From positions 61,759-125,758 of the forward strand of contig NZ_JANUGV010000009.1 of the NCBI RefSeq assembly GCF_024753215.1: a stretch of DNA of 64,000 bases. Reading direction: 5' to 3'. This DNA comes from Massilia solisilvae. Lineage in GTDB: Bacteria > Pseudomonadota > Gammaproteobacteria > Burkholderiales > Burkholderiaceae_D. The position numbers and the translations under genes are program-made. Under the pieces are notes generated by a model. That model was given only the letters and a program-made list of their open reading frames with translations. It searched no databases and was not told where the DNA came from. Below are positions 49,772 through 59,435 of this stretch, one piece after another (the first letter of the stretch is position 1; each line of letters begins with the position of its first letter).

Positions 49772-52700
49772 ATGACCCCTGCGCAATACCCGCAGTGGCG
49801 CTGGCCGCAGCTGCTGCTGGCCAATGCCGCGGCGGCGGCGATCTACCTTGCCACGGCCCTGCTCGGCGGGCTGATCGCGCTGGCGCCGAGCTATCCGAGC
49901 CCGGTATTCCCGCCGGCCGGGGTCAGCCTGGCGCTGACGGTGCTGGCCGGCTGGCGGGTGCTGCCCGGGGTGGCGCTGGGGCCGCTGCTGGCCTACTACC
50001 TGGCCGACGGCTGGCCCGGCAGCGCCACCGCCGGGGCCGGCGCCGCGCTGGCGGTGGGCGGCACCATGGCCGGGGCCACGCTGCAGGCGTGGGCCGGGGC
50101 GCGCGCGTTCCGGCACTGGGTCGATCCGGCGATCGATTCCGGGCGCGACGTGCTGCGCTTCCTGCTGCTGGCGCCGGTCTCGTGCGTCGTCAGCGCCACC
50201 GTCAATGTCGGCGTGCTGGCCGCCATCGGCCTGCTCGGTTCGCACGACCGGCTGGCCACCTGGGTCAACTGGTGGGCCGGCGACACGCTGGGCGTGCTGC
50301 TGGCCGCGCCGCTGACGTGGATCGTCTGTGCGTTGCCGCGTCCGCTGTGGCGGCGCCGCGCGGGCGTGGTGGCGCTCCCGCTGGTGGTTGCCGCTTGCGC
50401 CGTGCTGGTCACCTACGAGCAGGCGGTGCGCTGGGAGCACGACCAGGCCCAGCACGCGTTCCGCCTGCGCGCGCAGCAGACGGCCGACCTGTTGCAGGCC
50501 GAGTTCAACGAGCACGTGCGCTTCGTGCAGACCTTCGCGCTGGCGCTCGGCGACGTGCGCCGCATGCTGTCACGCGACAAGTTCCTGGTGATCGCCCGCA
50601 ACTACGTGGACGGCCGCCCCGAGCTGCAGGCGATCGACTGGGCGGTGCGGGTGCCGCTGTCCGAGCGCGCCGTGTTCGAGGACTGGGCCCGCAACAATGC
50701 CGATCCGCGCTTCTCGATCCTCGACCTCGGGCCCGGCACCGCGACCCGGCCGGCCGGCATCCGGCCCGTGTATTTCCCGGTCCTGTACACCACGCCGATG
50801 TCGAACAAGTCGGCGCTCGGGCTCGACTTCCTGAGCGACCCGGACCGGGCGCAGGCCGTGCGCCGTGCGCTGGCTTCGCCCGCGCCTGCCGCCAGCGCGC
50901 CGGTTACGCTGGTCATCAACGCCATGCCCGGCATCGACCTGTTCAAGTCGGTTGGCCAGCCGGGCGAGCCACCGGTCGGGCTGCTGGTGCTGGTCATCAA
51001 TGCGCGGCTGATGGAGCAGCGCGCCGCCGCCGCCTCCGGGCTGACCGGCTATGCGCTCGACTTTCGCGACGTGACCGAGCGCGTCAGCATGCCGGTGACG
51101 GGCGTGGTGCGCCGCCCTGCCGCGGACGACTTCCGGGTCACGCTGTCGTTTGCCGGGCGGCGCTACGCGCTGCGCTTCACGCCGCTGGCGACTGCACCGC
51201 AGCATGGCGTGGCCAGCTGGATCGTGATCACCGCGGGGCTCCTGATGACCGGCCTGCTGGGCGCGCTGATGCTGCTCATCAGCGGCGAGCGCGCGCGCAT
51301 CGAGGCCGTTGTCAGCGACCGCACCACCCGCCTGCGCGACCGCGAGGCGCGCCTGCAGGCGATCCTCGACAACGCGGGCGATGCCATTGTGACCGTGGAT
51401 CACGAGGGGCGGCTGGTGTCCGGCAATGCCGCCACCGCCAGGCTGTTCGGCTACCCGCCGCAGCACCTGCCCGGCCTGCCGTTCAGCGCACTGGTATCGA
51501 TGCCGGACGGCGCGCCGGCGCCGGCGCTGCTGGCGCGGCTGGCCGGCGCGCCACCGGAAGAGCGCGACCTGAAGGCGGTGAACGCGCGCGGCGAAGCGTT
51601 CCCGGTCACCATCTCGGTGTCGCGCGTGCTGCTGGCGGCCGAGCACCTGTTCGTGTGCATCGTGCACGACCTGTCGGAGCAGTACCGCTCGCAGGAAAAG
51701 ATCTACCGGCTGGCCCACTTCGATGGCCTGACCGGGCTGGAGAACCGCTTCGCGCTGCGCAAGCGGCTGGACGAGGAGCTCGCGCACGCGCGCCGCTCCG
51801 GCGAGCCGCTGGCGTTGCTGTTCATCGACCTGGATCACTTCAAGAAGATCAACGACTCCTACGGCCACCACGCCGGCGACCAGCTGCTGGTGGCGGCCAG
51901 CGCGCGCATGAAGGACCTGCTGCGCAACGTGGACGCGATCGGGCGTCTGGGCGGCGACGAGTTCGTCATCGTGCTGGGCGGACCGCTGACGCCGGACAGC
52001 GTGTCGCTGGTGGCGGTGCGGGTGGTGCAGTCACTGTCCGAACCCTATCAGCTCAATGGCGTGACCGTGCACAGCGGCGCCAGCGTGGGCGTGGCGCTGT
52101 TCCCGAACGACGGCGACGACGGCGCCACGCTGCTGCGCCACGCCGACACCGCCATGTACGCGGCCAAGCGCGAGGGGCGCGGCAACTTCCAGTTCTTCTC
52201 CGAGGCGATGAACGCCGCCACCCATGAGCACCTGCTGCTGGAAAACCGCATGTGGAGCGCGCTCGAGCGCGAAGGCTTCGAGTTGCACCTGCAAGCCCAG
52301 GTGGCGCTGGATACCGGCCGCGTGATCGGCGCCGAGACGCTGCTGCGCTGGCACGACCCGGAGTTGGGCGCGGTCGAGCCGAGCCGCTTCATCCCGATCG
52401 CCGAGGAGTGCGGCCTGATTTTGCCGCTGGGCGACTGGGTGCTGTCGCGCTCGATGCAGCTGCTGGCCGACTGGCAGCGCGACGGCCTGGCCGGGATGCG
52501 CCTGGCGGTGAACCTGTCGGCGCGCCAGTTCGGGGGCGACGCCCTGCTGAGCCGCCTGGACCAGCTGCTGGCGCAGCACCGCATCGACCCCTCGCGCATG
52601 GAGCTGGAGATTACCGAGACGGCGGCGATGCGCGACCCCGAGAGCACGCGCCACCTGCTGCGCCAGCTGCGCGCGCGCGGCTTCAAGCTGGCGATCGACG

Positions 52701-53014
52701 ACTTCGGCACCGGCTACTCGTCGCTGGCCTACCTGAAGCTGTTCTCGATCGACCGCATCAAGATCGACCGCGGCTTCGTCAAGGACCTCGAGACCAACCC
52801 GAACGACGCGGTGATCGTCGCGGCCACCATTGGCCTGGCCCATTCGCTGGGGCTGTCGGTGATCGCGGAAGGGGTCGAGACCCACGCGCAATGGGGCTTT
52901 TTGCGCGACAAGCGCGGCGACGAGGGGCAGGGCTTCTTGTTCGCGCGGCCGATGCCGGCGCGCGAGTTCCGCGAGTTCCTCAGGACCCAAGCGCAGCCAG
53001 TACCTGGCTCTTGA
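49772..53014 (+). CDS. Membrane GGDEF-EAL protein with MASE1, CHASE and PAS domains
   Basis: A 1080-residue cyclic-di-GMP enzyme. The N terminus has about seven to eight membrane helices of MASE1 type (about 12-215, with PPAGVSLALTVLAGWRVLPG). A periplasmic CHASE domain (about 225-460) precedes a further helix (about 487-505), a PAS domain (about 525-635), GGDEF (about 645-805) and EAL (about 820-1070). GRLGGDEFVIVL is an intact diguanylate cyclase site. The EAL motif reads ETLLRW, but the other phosphodiesterase marks MELEITET, IDDFGTGYSS and IDRGFV are kept, so both activities are possible. It converges on the HDOD gene and overlaps its 3' end by 35 bases. Confidence 0.93.
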   Translation: MTPAQYPQWRWPQLLLANAAAAAIYLATALLGGLIALAPSYPSPVFPPAGVSLALTVLAGWRVLPGVALGPLLAYYLADGWPGSATAGAGAALAVGGTMAGATLQAWAGARAFRHWVDPAIDSGRDVLRFLLLAPVSCVVSATVNVGVLAAIGLLGSHDRLATWVNWWAGDTLGVLLAAPLTWIVCALPRPLWRRRAGVVALPLVVAACAVLVTYEQAVRWEHDQAQHAFRLRAQQTADLLQAEFNEHVRFVQTFALALGDVRRMLSRDKFLVIARNYVDGRPELQAIDWAVRVPLSERAVFEDWARNNADPRFSILDLGPGTATRPAGIRPVYFPVLYTTPMSNKSALGLDFLSDPDRAQAVRRALASPAPAASAPVTLVINAMPGIDLFKSVGQPGEPPVGLLVLVINARLMEQRAAAASGLTGYALDFRDVTERVSMPVTGVVRRPAADDFRVTLSFAGRRYALRFTPLATAPQHGVASWIVITAGLLMTGLLGALMLLISGERARIEAVVSDRTTRLRDREARLQAILDNAGDAIVTVDHEGRLVSGNAATARLFGYPPQHLPGLPFSALVSMPDGAPAPALLARLAGAPPEERDLKAVNARGEAFPVTISVSRVLLAAEHLFVCIVHDLSEQYRSQEKIYRLAHFDGLTGLENRFALRKRLDEELAHARRSGEPLALLFIDLDHFKKINDSYGHHAGDQLLVAASARMKDLLRNVDAIGRLGGDEFVIVLGGPLTPDSVSLVAVRVVQSLSEPYQLNGVTVHSGASVGVALFPNDGDDGATLLRHADTAMYAAKREGRGNFQFFSEAMNAATHEHLLLENRMWSALEREGFELHLQAQVALDTGRVIGAETLLRWHDPELGAVEPSRFIPIAEECGLILPLGDWVLSRSMQLLADWQRDGLAGMRLAVNLSARQFGGDALLSRLDQLLAQHRIDPSRMELEITETAAMRDPESTRHLLRQLRARGFKLAIDDFGTGYSSLAYLKLFSIDRIKIDRGFVKDLETNPNDAVIVAATIGLAHSLGLSVIAEGVETHAQWGFLRDKRGDEGQGFLFARPMPAREFREFLRTQAQPVPGS

Positions 53015-54521
53015 GCGCCTTGATCAGCGCGGTTTCGTCGGGCGGCACGCCTTCGGGCGCTTCGCGGGTGCGGTCGCCGTAGAACAGGCCGACCTGCACC
53101 TTGTTCACCACCAGCGGCAGCACGATGAAGCTCTTGGCATCGGGCAGCAGCGCGCGGTGCCAGGACGGCAGCAGCTCGCGGATCTTGGGCGAGGCCGCGT
53201 CGGCGATCATCAGGTCGGCGTCATTCTCCATCGCCAGGTGGAACAGCTCGCGCCGCGATTCGAGCGGGAACACAAAGCCGGCCTGGCGCGCCACGTGCTC
53301 CTCGCCGAACGAGACGCGCGCGCGGTACTGGCCCTGGCGCAGATCCTTGAGCACCACCGTGGCAAAGCGAAAGCCCATCGACAGGTACAGCGTCTCGAGC
53401 ACCGCAAAGATGACGTCGTTGACCTTGGCCTTTCCGGCCGCGCGCATCTGGGTCACGTCCTGCAGGCCGGCCAGCAGCTGCTCGCGCGCGTTCTTCGGCT
53501 TGCCGCTGGCGTGGCGGCCTTCCTGTTCGCCGCCATCGTTTAGCGTGGCCTGCTGCAGCACGCTGGGCAGGCCCGGCGCGTCGTGCGCCGCTTCGTCGGC
53601 CTTGGGCGCGCGCGACATGTTCATGCTCTCGAGCAGGCTGTCCATCTCGCCGCGCACGGTGGCAAACAGCCCTTCCAGTTCGCCCCTGCCGATGCCCAGC
53701 GCCTGGCCGTAGCGCGCCACCAGCGCCTGCGCCTCCGGGGTCTCGGCCGGCTCGGCCGCGCGCGCGACCAGGCGCGCCACGTCCAGGCCGAACGCGGCCA
53801 CCTGGCGCATCCAGTCGCCACGGCTGGCGGGCACCTTGAGCACGCCGGACGGCGGCGCGGACAGCGCGCGCACGATCACGTCGGGGATCTGCCATTCGCC
53901 CAGCACCGCTTCGGACAGCGCGTCGTAGCTGCAGCCCAGCACCATCTGCGCGGCCTGGCCGAGGGTGTGCTTGCCGGTCGCGGCAAGCTTGTTGATCTCG
54001 CGGTAGCTGTCGTGCGCATGCGAGGCCACCAGCAGCGGGCCGAGGTTCTTGAACAGGGCCGCGATGGCGGCTTCCTCGGCGCCCTGGAAGTGGCTCTTCT
54101 TGGCCAGCTCGCGCCCCACCAGGCTGGCGCACAGCGAGGCTTCGAGCTCGACGCGCACGCTGTTGGCATGTGCGCTCGCGCCCAGCGCATCGACCAGCAT
54201 CATGGCCAGCGCGGCGGTCTTGACCGTGTCAAAGCCCAGCAGCGAAATGGCGCGCGAGACCGTGGTTACCGGCAGGCCGGAAGCGGTGCGGTAGGTGACC
54301 GTGTTCGACAGGCGCAGGATACGCTGGGTCAGCGCCACGTCCGACAGCACGTAGTAGGCCAGGTCGTGCGTGCCCTGGTCGTCCGAAGTGGCCATCTGGA
54401 CCACGCGCGCGACCGAGCTGCCGAGCGCGAACATCTCGTCGTCGCCGCTCACCTTGGCCAGCAGCTTGCCACGCACGTCGCGTGCGCCGCCGGCCGGCTC
54501 CTTGTGGATACCCTCTGCCAT
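52980..54521 (-). CDS. HDOD domain signalling protein
   Basis: A 513-residue protein. The HDOD domain (about residues 20-220) is an HD-like fold without a full catalytic set; DVALTQRILRLSNTVTYR and VSRAISLLGFDTVKTAAL are its signatures. The C-terminal part (about 345-510) looks like a GAF domain (FVFPLESRRELFHLAMENDA, FIVLPLVVNKVQVGLFYGD). HDOD proteins act in signalling rather than as enzymes. It starts six bases after the receiver-TPR gene, so the two form an operon, and it overlaps the convergent GGDEF-EAL gene at its 3' end. Confidence 0.88.
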   Translation of the reverse strand: MAEGIHKEPAGGARDVRGKLLAKVSGDDEMFALGSSVARVVQMATSDDQGTHDLAYYVLSDVALTQRILRLSNTVTYRTASGLPVTTVSRAISLLGFDTVKTAALAMMLVDALGASAHANSVRVELEASLCASLVGRELAKKSHFQGAEEAAIAALFKNLGPLLVASHAHDSYREINKLAATGKHTLGQAAQMVLGCSYDALSEAVLGEWQIPDVIVRALSAPPSGVLKVPASRGDWMRQVAAFGLDVARLVARAAEPAETPEAQALVARYGQALGIGRGELEGLFATVRGEMDSLLESMNMSRAPKADEAAHDAPGLPSVLQQATLNDGGEQEGRHASGKPKNAREQLLAGLQDVTQMRAAGKAKVNDVIFAVLETLYLSMGFRFATVVLKDLRQGQYRARVSFGEEHVARQAGFVFPLESRRELFHLAMENDADLMIADAASPKIRELLPSWHRALLPDAKSFIVLPLVVNKVQVGLFYGDRTREAPEGVPPDETALIKALKSQVLAALGS

Positions 54522-54527
54522 GAATGC

Positions 54528-56162
54528 TTACCCTGCTTTGCGGATGCGCGGGCCTTTGTTGTACTTCTTGAGGACCTGCTGGTGCAGCGCGACCAGCGCC
54601 GGCAGCTTGGGATTGCGCCCGTCCAGGCGGCGCACGCTGTCCAGCAGGCCCGGCACGCTGGCCGCCAGCTTGTCGTCCCAGCCGGTGTGCTCGAGGCAGC
54701 GCAGGATCGCCAGCGCCGCGTTGAACGCCACCGCCGGGTTGCCCGGCATTTTGGCCGCCGCTTCCTGCATCAGTTCGACCGCGCCGAGGTAGTCGCCGGC
54801 ACGCGCCTTGGCCGCGCCGGAAGCGACCAGGTCGACCACCTGCTGGCGCGTCTCCTGCGCCAGGCGCGCTGCCATCTCGCCGTGGCCGGCCTGCTGCAGC
54901 ACGTCCATCGCCTTGGCCATCGCGGCGTCGCCGCTGGCGTTGCGCATCACGTCGCGTACCACCTCGGCCGCGCCCTCCTCCATGCCGTTGGCCAGGCAGG
55001 TGCGCGCCAGCTCCAGCTTCAGCTCGGGCGACAGCTCGGGCGCGTCCTTGCAGGCGGCCATCGCGGCCTTGAGCGATTCGTTCAGGCGGTCGGTATTGCC
55101 GGTGTGCTGGTGCAGCATCATGGACGAGATCGCGCTGCAGGCGCTGGCGTTTTTCTGTCCGCCGAGCGAACGGTCCAGGTCGCGGATCACGGCGGCGGCC
55201 TGGTCGGGTTCGTTCTTGGTCACCAGCGCGCGCACCAGCTTGACGTGGTCCTCGGGGTCGCGGAATTCCGAATATTTGGCCTTGGTGACGACCTGGCGCA
55301 GCGACTTTTCGGCGGTGTCGGCGTCGCCCGCGGCCAGCGCGGTCTCGCCCAGCGTGCGCAGGCGGCGCACCACGTGCGGCGACACCGCGACCGCGTCGGC
55401 CAGCACGCCCTGCGACTTGTCCAGCGCGCCCAGCGCGGCGTGGGTGCGCGCCAGCCAGTCGTAGGCGTCGACGAAGTTCTTGTTGGAGGCGACCAGCTCC
55501 TCGAGGATGGCCTGCGCCTCGTCGTAGCGGGCGCGCTCGAACAGGGTCTTGGCCAGGCCCAGGCGCGCCCACGGGATCTGCTTTTCCTCGGCCAGCGCGC
55601 GGTAGATCGGCTCGGCCTGGTCGAATTCGCCCTGCAGCATCAGCTGCTCGGCGCGCAGGCGCTGGAACTCGAGCGCGTAGCGCGGGAACGCCTGCTCGGC
55701 TTCCAGGCAGGCGGCGATCGCCTCGCGCTGGTGGCCGGCGTCGATCAGGGTGTGCGCCGGCATGAAGGCGCGGCGCCGCTCCAGCGCGCGCGTGATGCGC
55801 TCGAGCAGACGGTCGGCATTGAACGGCTTGAGGATGTAGTCGGTGGGCGCCAGCTCGGCGGCGCTGACCACGCGCCCGTAGTCGCCCTCGGCGGTGACCA
55901 TGAAGAACATGGTCGACAGCGGGATCAAGCGGTGGTGGCGCAGGTCTTCCAGCAGCTGCTGGCCATCCTGCCCGCCGCCCAGTTCATACTCGCACAGGAT
56001 CAGGTCATATGGCTTGGTGGCCACCTGCTTGATCGCCTGGTTGGAACTGGCCACCCCGTTGATGGCGGACAGGCCAATCATGGTCAGCATGTTCTGGACG
56101 CTGGTGCGCATGCCAGCGTTGGGATCGATGATCAGGGCCGACAGTCCGTCCAGTTGGTTCAT
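54528..56162 (-). CDS. Receiver-TPR protein with Glu at the phosphorylation site
   Basis: A 544-residue protein: an N-terminal response-regulator receiver (about 6-130) followed by a long array of TPR-like helices (about 140-535; for example YDEAQAILEELVASNKNFVDAY). The receiver keeps FMVTAEG and YILKPFN, but the phospho-acceptor Asp is Glu58 in DLILCEYEL and the acidic pair is reduced to Asp13. It may therefore be locked in an active-like state rather than phosphorylated. There is no DNA-binding domain; it probably works by protein contacts with the HDOD protein encoded next. Confidence 0.88.
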   Translation of the reverse strand: MNQLDGLSALIIDPNAGMRTSVQNMLTMIGLSAINGVASSNQAIKQVATKPYDLILCEYELGGGQDGQQLLEDLRHHRLIPLSTMFFMVTAEGDYGRVVSAAELAPTDYILKPFNADRLLERITRALERRRAFMPAHTLIDAGHQREAIAACLEAEQAFPRYALEFQRLRAEQLMLQGEFDQAEPIYRALAEEKQIPWARLGLAKTLFERARYDEAQAILEELVASNKNFVDAYDWLARTHAALGALDKSQGVLADAVAVSPHVVRRLRTLGETALAAGDADTAEKSLRQVVTKAKYSEFRDPEDHVKLVRALVTKNEPDQAAAVIRDLDRSLGGQKNASACSAISSMMLHQHTGNTDRLNESLKAAMAACKDAPELSPELKLELARTCLANGMEEGAAEVVRDVMRNASGDAAMAKAMDVLQQAGHGEMAARLAQETRQQVVDLVASGAAKARAGDYLGAVELMQEAAAKMPGNPAVAFNAALAILRCLEHTGWDDKLAASVPGLLDSVRRLDGRNPKLPALVALHQQVLKKYNKGPRIRKAG

Positions 56163-56344
56163 GTCCAGTTCATTCCGATGTGAAGCCGCCCCTGCCGGGA
56201 CGTTCGGGCGGCCACGGCCGCGTTTGTTTGTCTCGGAGCAAGTATATTACGACGGAGACAAGAAAATATTCAATCCGGCTGGACAAAACGCAAAACTAAG
56301 CGAAAACCGTGGAGAAAAACGACAGTCGGGGCCGGAAAACCGGT

Positions 56345-57292
56345 TCAGGAGGCGGCGGGAGCCTGGCGCTGGGCCGTACGGCGGCCGTTGACGCACTCGC
56401 CGTGGACGCCGCCGGACAGGATGTTCTGGTAGCGCACTTCGTACTTGCCGGCGGCCAGCTTGTCGATGACGAGGCGCCCCCGGCCCTGCACGTAGGCATG
56501 GCGCACGTTGGCGCGCCGGTCCAGGTCGTAGATCTTGACAAACACCGGCGAAGGGTTGGCGCTGTTGTCCACCACCACCTGCATCTCGTCGCCCATGTTA
56601 CCGACCGGGTAGCCTGTCAGGTAGCCGGACTGGGCCGGCCAGGGGTCGCCGTTGGGCGCGACCATACTTTGCAGGTCGGTGTCGCAGTCCGGCGCGCGCG
56701 CCGGCACCACCAGCTGGGTCACTGCCAGGGCCTTGATGTCCGGCGCCGGCTCGCGCGCGTCAGCGCCGTACGGGATGGCCCAGCCGTCGCGCCCCGGGTC
56801 GGATACCGGATCGGGCCGCTGCACCGGCACCCCGATCGCCTTGCCGCCCCAGGCCAGCGCCGATGGCAGCAGGCTCGACGGCGGGGCCAGCAACAGCGAA
56901 GTCGCGGCGCCGGCCACGAAGCACACCGACATGCCCAGCCACCAGCGCGCGTCGCGCAGCAGGCGCCGCTGCGGACGGCTCGGCACCGGCTGCGCTTCCC
57001 AGGCGTCGTGCCTGGCGCGCTCGCGCCCGTCCTCGGCGTGCGTACTCTCCAGCCACTCGACTTCCCACTCCTCGGCCGCGATCCACTCGTCGTGCTCCTT
57101 GCGGCGCACCGGGTCTGACAGGGTGTTGTAGGCGGTATTGACGATGGCCATGATGCGCGCGGCCTTCTCGTCGCCGGGATTCTTGTCGGGATGGTATTTC
57201 TGGCTCAGGGCCTTGTACGCCGCACGAATGACCTCCTGCGGTGCCTGGCGCGACACCTTCAGGTTGTCATAGTGGGTGTGGATCTTGGCCAT
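56345..57292 (-). CDS. Membrane-anchored J-domain protein
   Basis: A 315-residue protein with an N-terminal DnaJ domain (about residues 5-75) that has the HPDKNP motif needed to stimulate DnaK/Hsp70. One membrane helix follows (about 118-140, WWLGMSVCFVAGAATSLLLA). The C-terminal part (about 150-315) is of unknown fold, with Cys in CDTD and GECVNG. It lacks the Gly/Phe and zinc-finger domains of true DnaJ, so it is a specialised co-chaperone. It is followed by a 127-base gap to the methyltransferase gene; both are on the minus strand. Confidence 0.85.
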   Translation of the reverse strand: MAKIHTHYDNLKVSRQAPQEVIRAAYKALSQKYHPDKNPGDEKAARIMAIVNTAYNTLSDPVRRKEHDEWIAAEEWEVEWLESTHAEDGRERARHDAWEAQPVPSRPQRRLLRDARWWLGMSVCFVAGAATSLLLAPPSSLLPSALAWGGKAIGVPVQRPDPVSDPGRDGWAIPYGADAREPAPDIKALAVTQLVVPARAPDCDTDLQSMVAPNGDPWPAQSGYLTGYPVGNMGDEMQVVVDNSANPSPVFVKIYDLDRRANVRHAYVQGRGRLVIDKLAAGKYEVRYQNILSGGVHGECVNGRRTAQRQAPAAS

Positions 57293-57418
57293 GGGTTATC
57301 CAGCTGTGCGGGGGGGGGCGTGCGCCATCATTCTTGACTTTATGATAGCCGATCCTGATCCCCGCGCCACCGTCCAGCGCTGCCGGACTGCTATCCGCTG
57401 CGCAATGTGTTGGCAAGT

Positions 57419-58567
57419 CTACAACTTGTAGCTGCGGTCGGCGCGCACGATTGTCTCGGGCAGGCTCACCCCGCGGCCCACCGCCAGCACCTTGAACAAT
57501 TCGCCCATTTCGCTCGGGGCAACCAGCTTTTGCAGCGCGCGCGCCTGCGGCAGGTAGCGCAAGGCGTCGGCCGGGTCGGTCTGCAGCAGCAGTTCGCCGA
57601 TGCCGGCGGCGAGCAGGAACGCGGCCTGCGGCATGTAGGCCAGCACATCCAGCCCCGCATCCTGGGCGGCCAGCGCCATGGCGGTGAAGTCCACGTGCGC
57701 CGTGATGTCCTGCAGGCCCGGCAGGTAGAACGGCTCGGGGTGGGCATGGTGGCGGTAGTGGCACATCACGGTGCCGGTGTCGCGCTGCGGGTGGTAGTAC
57801 TCGTGCGCCGGGAAGCCGTAGTCGATGAGGATGGCGGCGCCGCGGCCGCCCTCGAACAGCCGCGCCAGCGAGGCCATGAAGCCGCACGCGACCGGGTGCA
57901 CCTCGGTCACGTAGCCCTCCGGCAGGCTGTCCGCGTCCGGCACCTGGCGCAGGATCTGGTCGGCCAGCGCACCATCGGCTTCGACGTCAAGCCAGGCGAA
58001 GGCGCCGTCTTGCAGCGTGACCATGCGGCGGCGCCAGCCGTGCGGCACCTTGGCCACCAGCTCGACCGGCATCGCGTCGAGCACCTCGTTGGCCAGCACC
58101 ACGCCGGAAAAGCCCTCGGGCAGCTTGTCGGCCCAGGCCACCATCGGGAAATCGCGCAGCAGGTCCTGCTGGCGCGCGCGCAATTCGCCGGACAGGTCGA
58201 TAATGGTGTAGCTGGTCACCTGCACGCCCTGCGCGGCCAGGCTGGCGAGCACGTCGCGCGCCAGCTTGCCGGTGCCGGCGCCAAATTCGATGATGTTGGG
58301 CGCGCTTTGGGCGATAATAGCGGCTGCCACGTGCGCCAGTGCCTGCCCGAACAACGGCGTGATCTCGGGCGCAGTGGTGAAGTCGCCTTCTGCTCCGAGC
58401 TTGGCGGCGCCGCCGCTGTAGTAGCCCAGGCGCGGCGCGTACAGGGCCAGCTCCATGAAGCGCGAAAACGGAATGGCGCCGCCCTGCTGTTCGATTTCCT
58501 CGCCGATCAGGCGATGCAGGGCCGAAGACGCGGCCAGCGCGTCGGGATCTGGTGCGGGTAGGGACAT
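57419..58567 (-). CDS. SAM-dependent methyltransferase, NDUFAF7/MidA family
   Basis: A 382-residue class I methyltransferase of the DUF185/MidA/NDUFAF7 family; the human member methylates an arginine of a complex I subunit. Marks are PFSRFMELALYAPRLGYYS, GDFTTAPEITPLFGQALA, NIIEFGAGTGKLARDVL (SAM loop), VVLANEVLDAMPVELV and AAILIDYGFPAHEYYHPQRD. The ATG at 58567 (MSLPAPDPD) was chosen over a much longer frame because family members begin close to the ALHRLIGEEI helix. It is divergent from the pteridine reductase-like gene with only 36 bases between. The bacterial substrate is unknown. Confidence 0.9.
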   Translation of the reverse strand: MSLPAPDPDALAASSALHRLIGEEIEQQGGAIPFSRFMELALYAPRLGYYSGGAAKLGAEGDFTTAPEITPLFGQALAHVAAAIIAQSAPNIIEFGAGTGKLARDVLASLAAQGVQVTSYTIIDLSGELRARQQDLLRDFPMVAWADKLPEGFSGVVLANEVLDAMPVELVAKVPHGWRRRMVTLQDGAFAWLDVEADGALADQILRQVPDADSLPEGYVTEVHPVACGFMASLARLFEGGRGAAILIDYGFPAHEYYHPQRDTGTVMCHYRHHAHPEPFYLPGLQDITAHVDFTAMALAAQDAGLDVLAYMPQAAFLLAAGIGELLLQTDPADALRYLPQARALQKLVAPSEMGELFKVLAVGRGVSLPETIVRADRSYKL

Positions 58568-58603
58568 GCCCGCATTGTAAACAGAATCGACTGCTGCCGA
58601 CAG

Positions 58604-59395
58604 ATGACGCATGCACAGCTGATGGACCAACACGACGACAAACCGCAGGTGGCGCTGGTGACGGGCGCCGGCAAGCGCATCGGGCGCGCGATCGCGCTCG
58701 CGCTGGCGCGCGCCGGCTATGACGTGGCCGTGCACTACCGCGCCTCCGAACGCGAGGCCGAGGAAACCGCCGAAGCGATCCGGTCGCTGGGCCGCCGCGC
58801 GCACCTGCTGGCCGCCGACCTGGCGCAGGAGGACGAAGTGCGCGCCCTGCCCGCGCGCGCGGCCGCGGCGCTCGGCCGCGTGACCTGCGTGGTCAACAAT
58901 GCATCGCTGTTCGAATACGACAGCGCAACCACCTTCTCGCCCGCCCTGCTGGCCGCGCACATGCAAGCCAACCTGGCCGCGCCGCTGCTGCTGGCGCAGG
59001 CGCTGCACGCGGCCACGCCGCAGGGCAGCCAGGCCGTGGTGATTAACCTGCTCGACCAGAAACTGTACAATCTGAACCCCGATTTTCTGTCGTACACGCT
59101 GTCGAAGGCGGCGCTGCAGACCGCGACCACGATGCTGGCCCAGGCGCTGGCGCCCACGGTGCGCGTGGTCGGGGTGGCGCCCGGCATCACGATGGTGTCG
59201 GGCGACCAGACCGAGGAAGGCTTCGCCAAGGCGCACCAGCTAACGCCATTGAAGCGCTCCTCGACCCCTGAAGACATTGCCGACGCCGTGGTGTACGCGG
59301 CCACGGCACGCGCGCTGACCGGCACCACGCTGCTGGTCGATGGTGGCCAGCACCTGGTGCCGCTGGCGCGCGACGTGATGTTCCTGACCAATTGA
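58604..59395 (+). CDS. folM: Pteridine reductase-like short-chain dehydrogenase
   Basis: A 263-residue NADPH-dependent short-chain dehydrogenase of the pteridine reductase/FolM type, which reduces dihydromonapterin or dihydrofolate. The cofactor loop is TGAGKRIGRAIA (the Arg replaces the usual Gly, as in FolM/PTR1), VNNASLFEYD follows, and YTLSKAAL carries the catalytic Tyr and Lys. LVDGGQHLVP is near the end. Its neighbour folB supports a pterin role. No clear ribosome site is seen; an ATG at 58622 is as likely as the one at 58604. Confidence 0.82.
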   Translation: MTHAQLMDQHDDKPQVALVTGAGKRIGRAIALALARAGYDVAVHYRASEREAEETAEAIRSLGRRAHLLAADLAQEDEVRALPARAAAALGRVTCVVNNASLFEYDSATTFSPALLAAHMQANLAAPLLLAQALHAATPQGSQAVVINLLDQKLYNLNPDFLSYTLSKAALQTATTMLAQALAPTVRVVGVAPGITMVSGDQTEEGFAKAHQLTPLKRSSTPEDIADAVVYAATARALTGTTLLVDGGQHLVPLARDVMFLTN

Positions 59396-59435
59396 AGCGC
59401 CGGCTGTCCGGCACAACCCCAAGAGACCACCTTTT

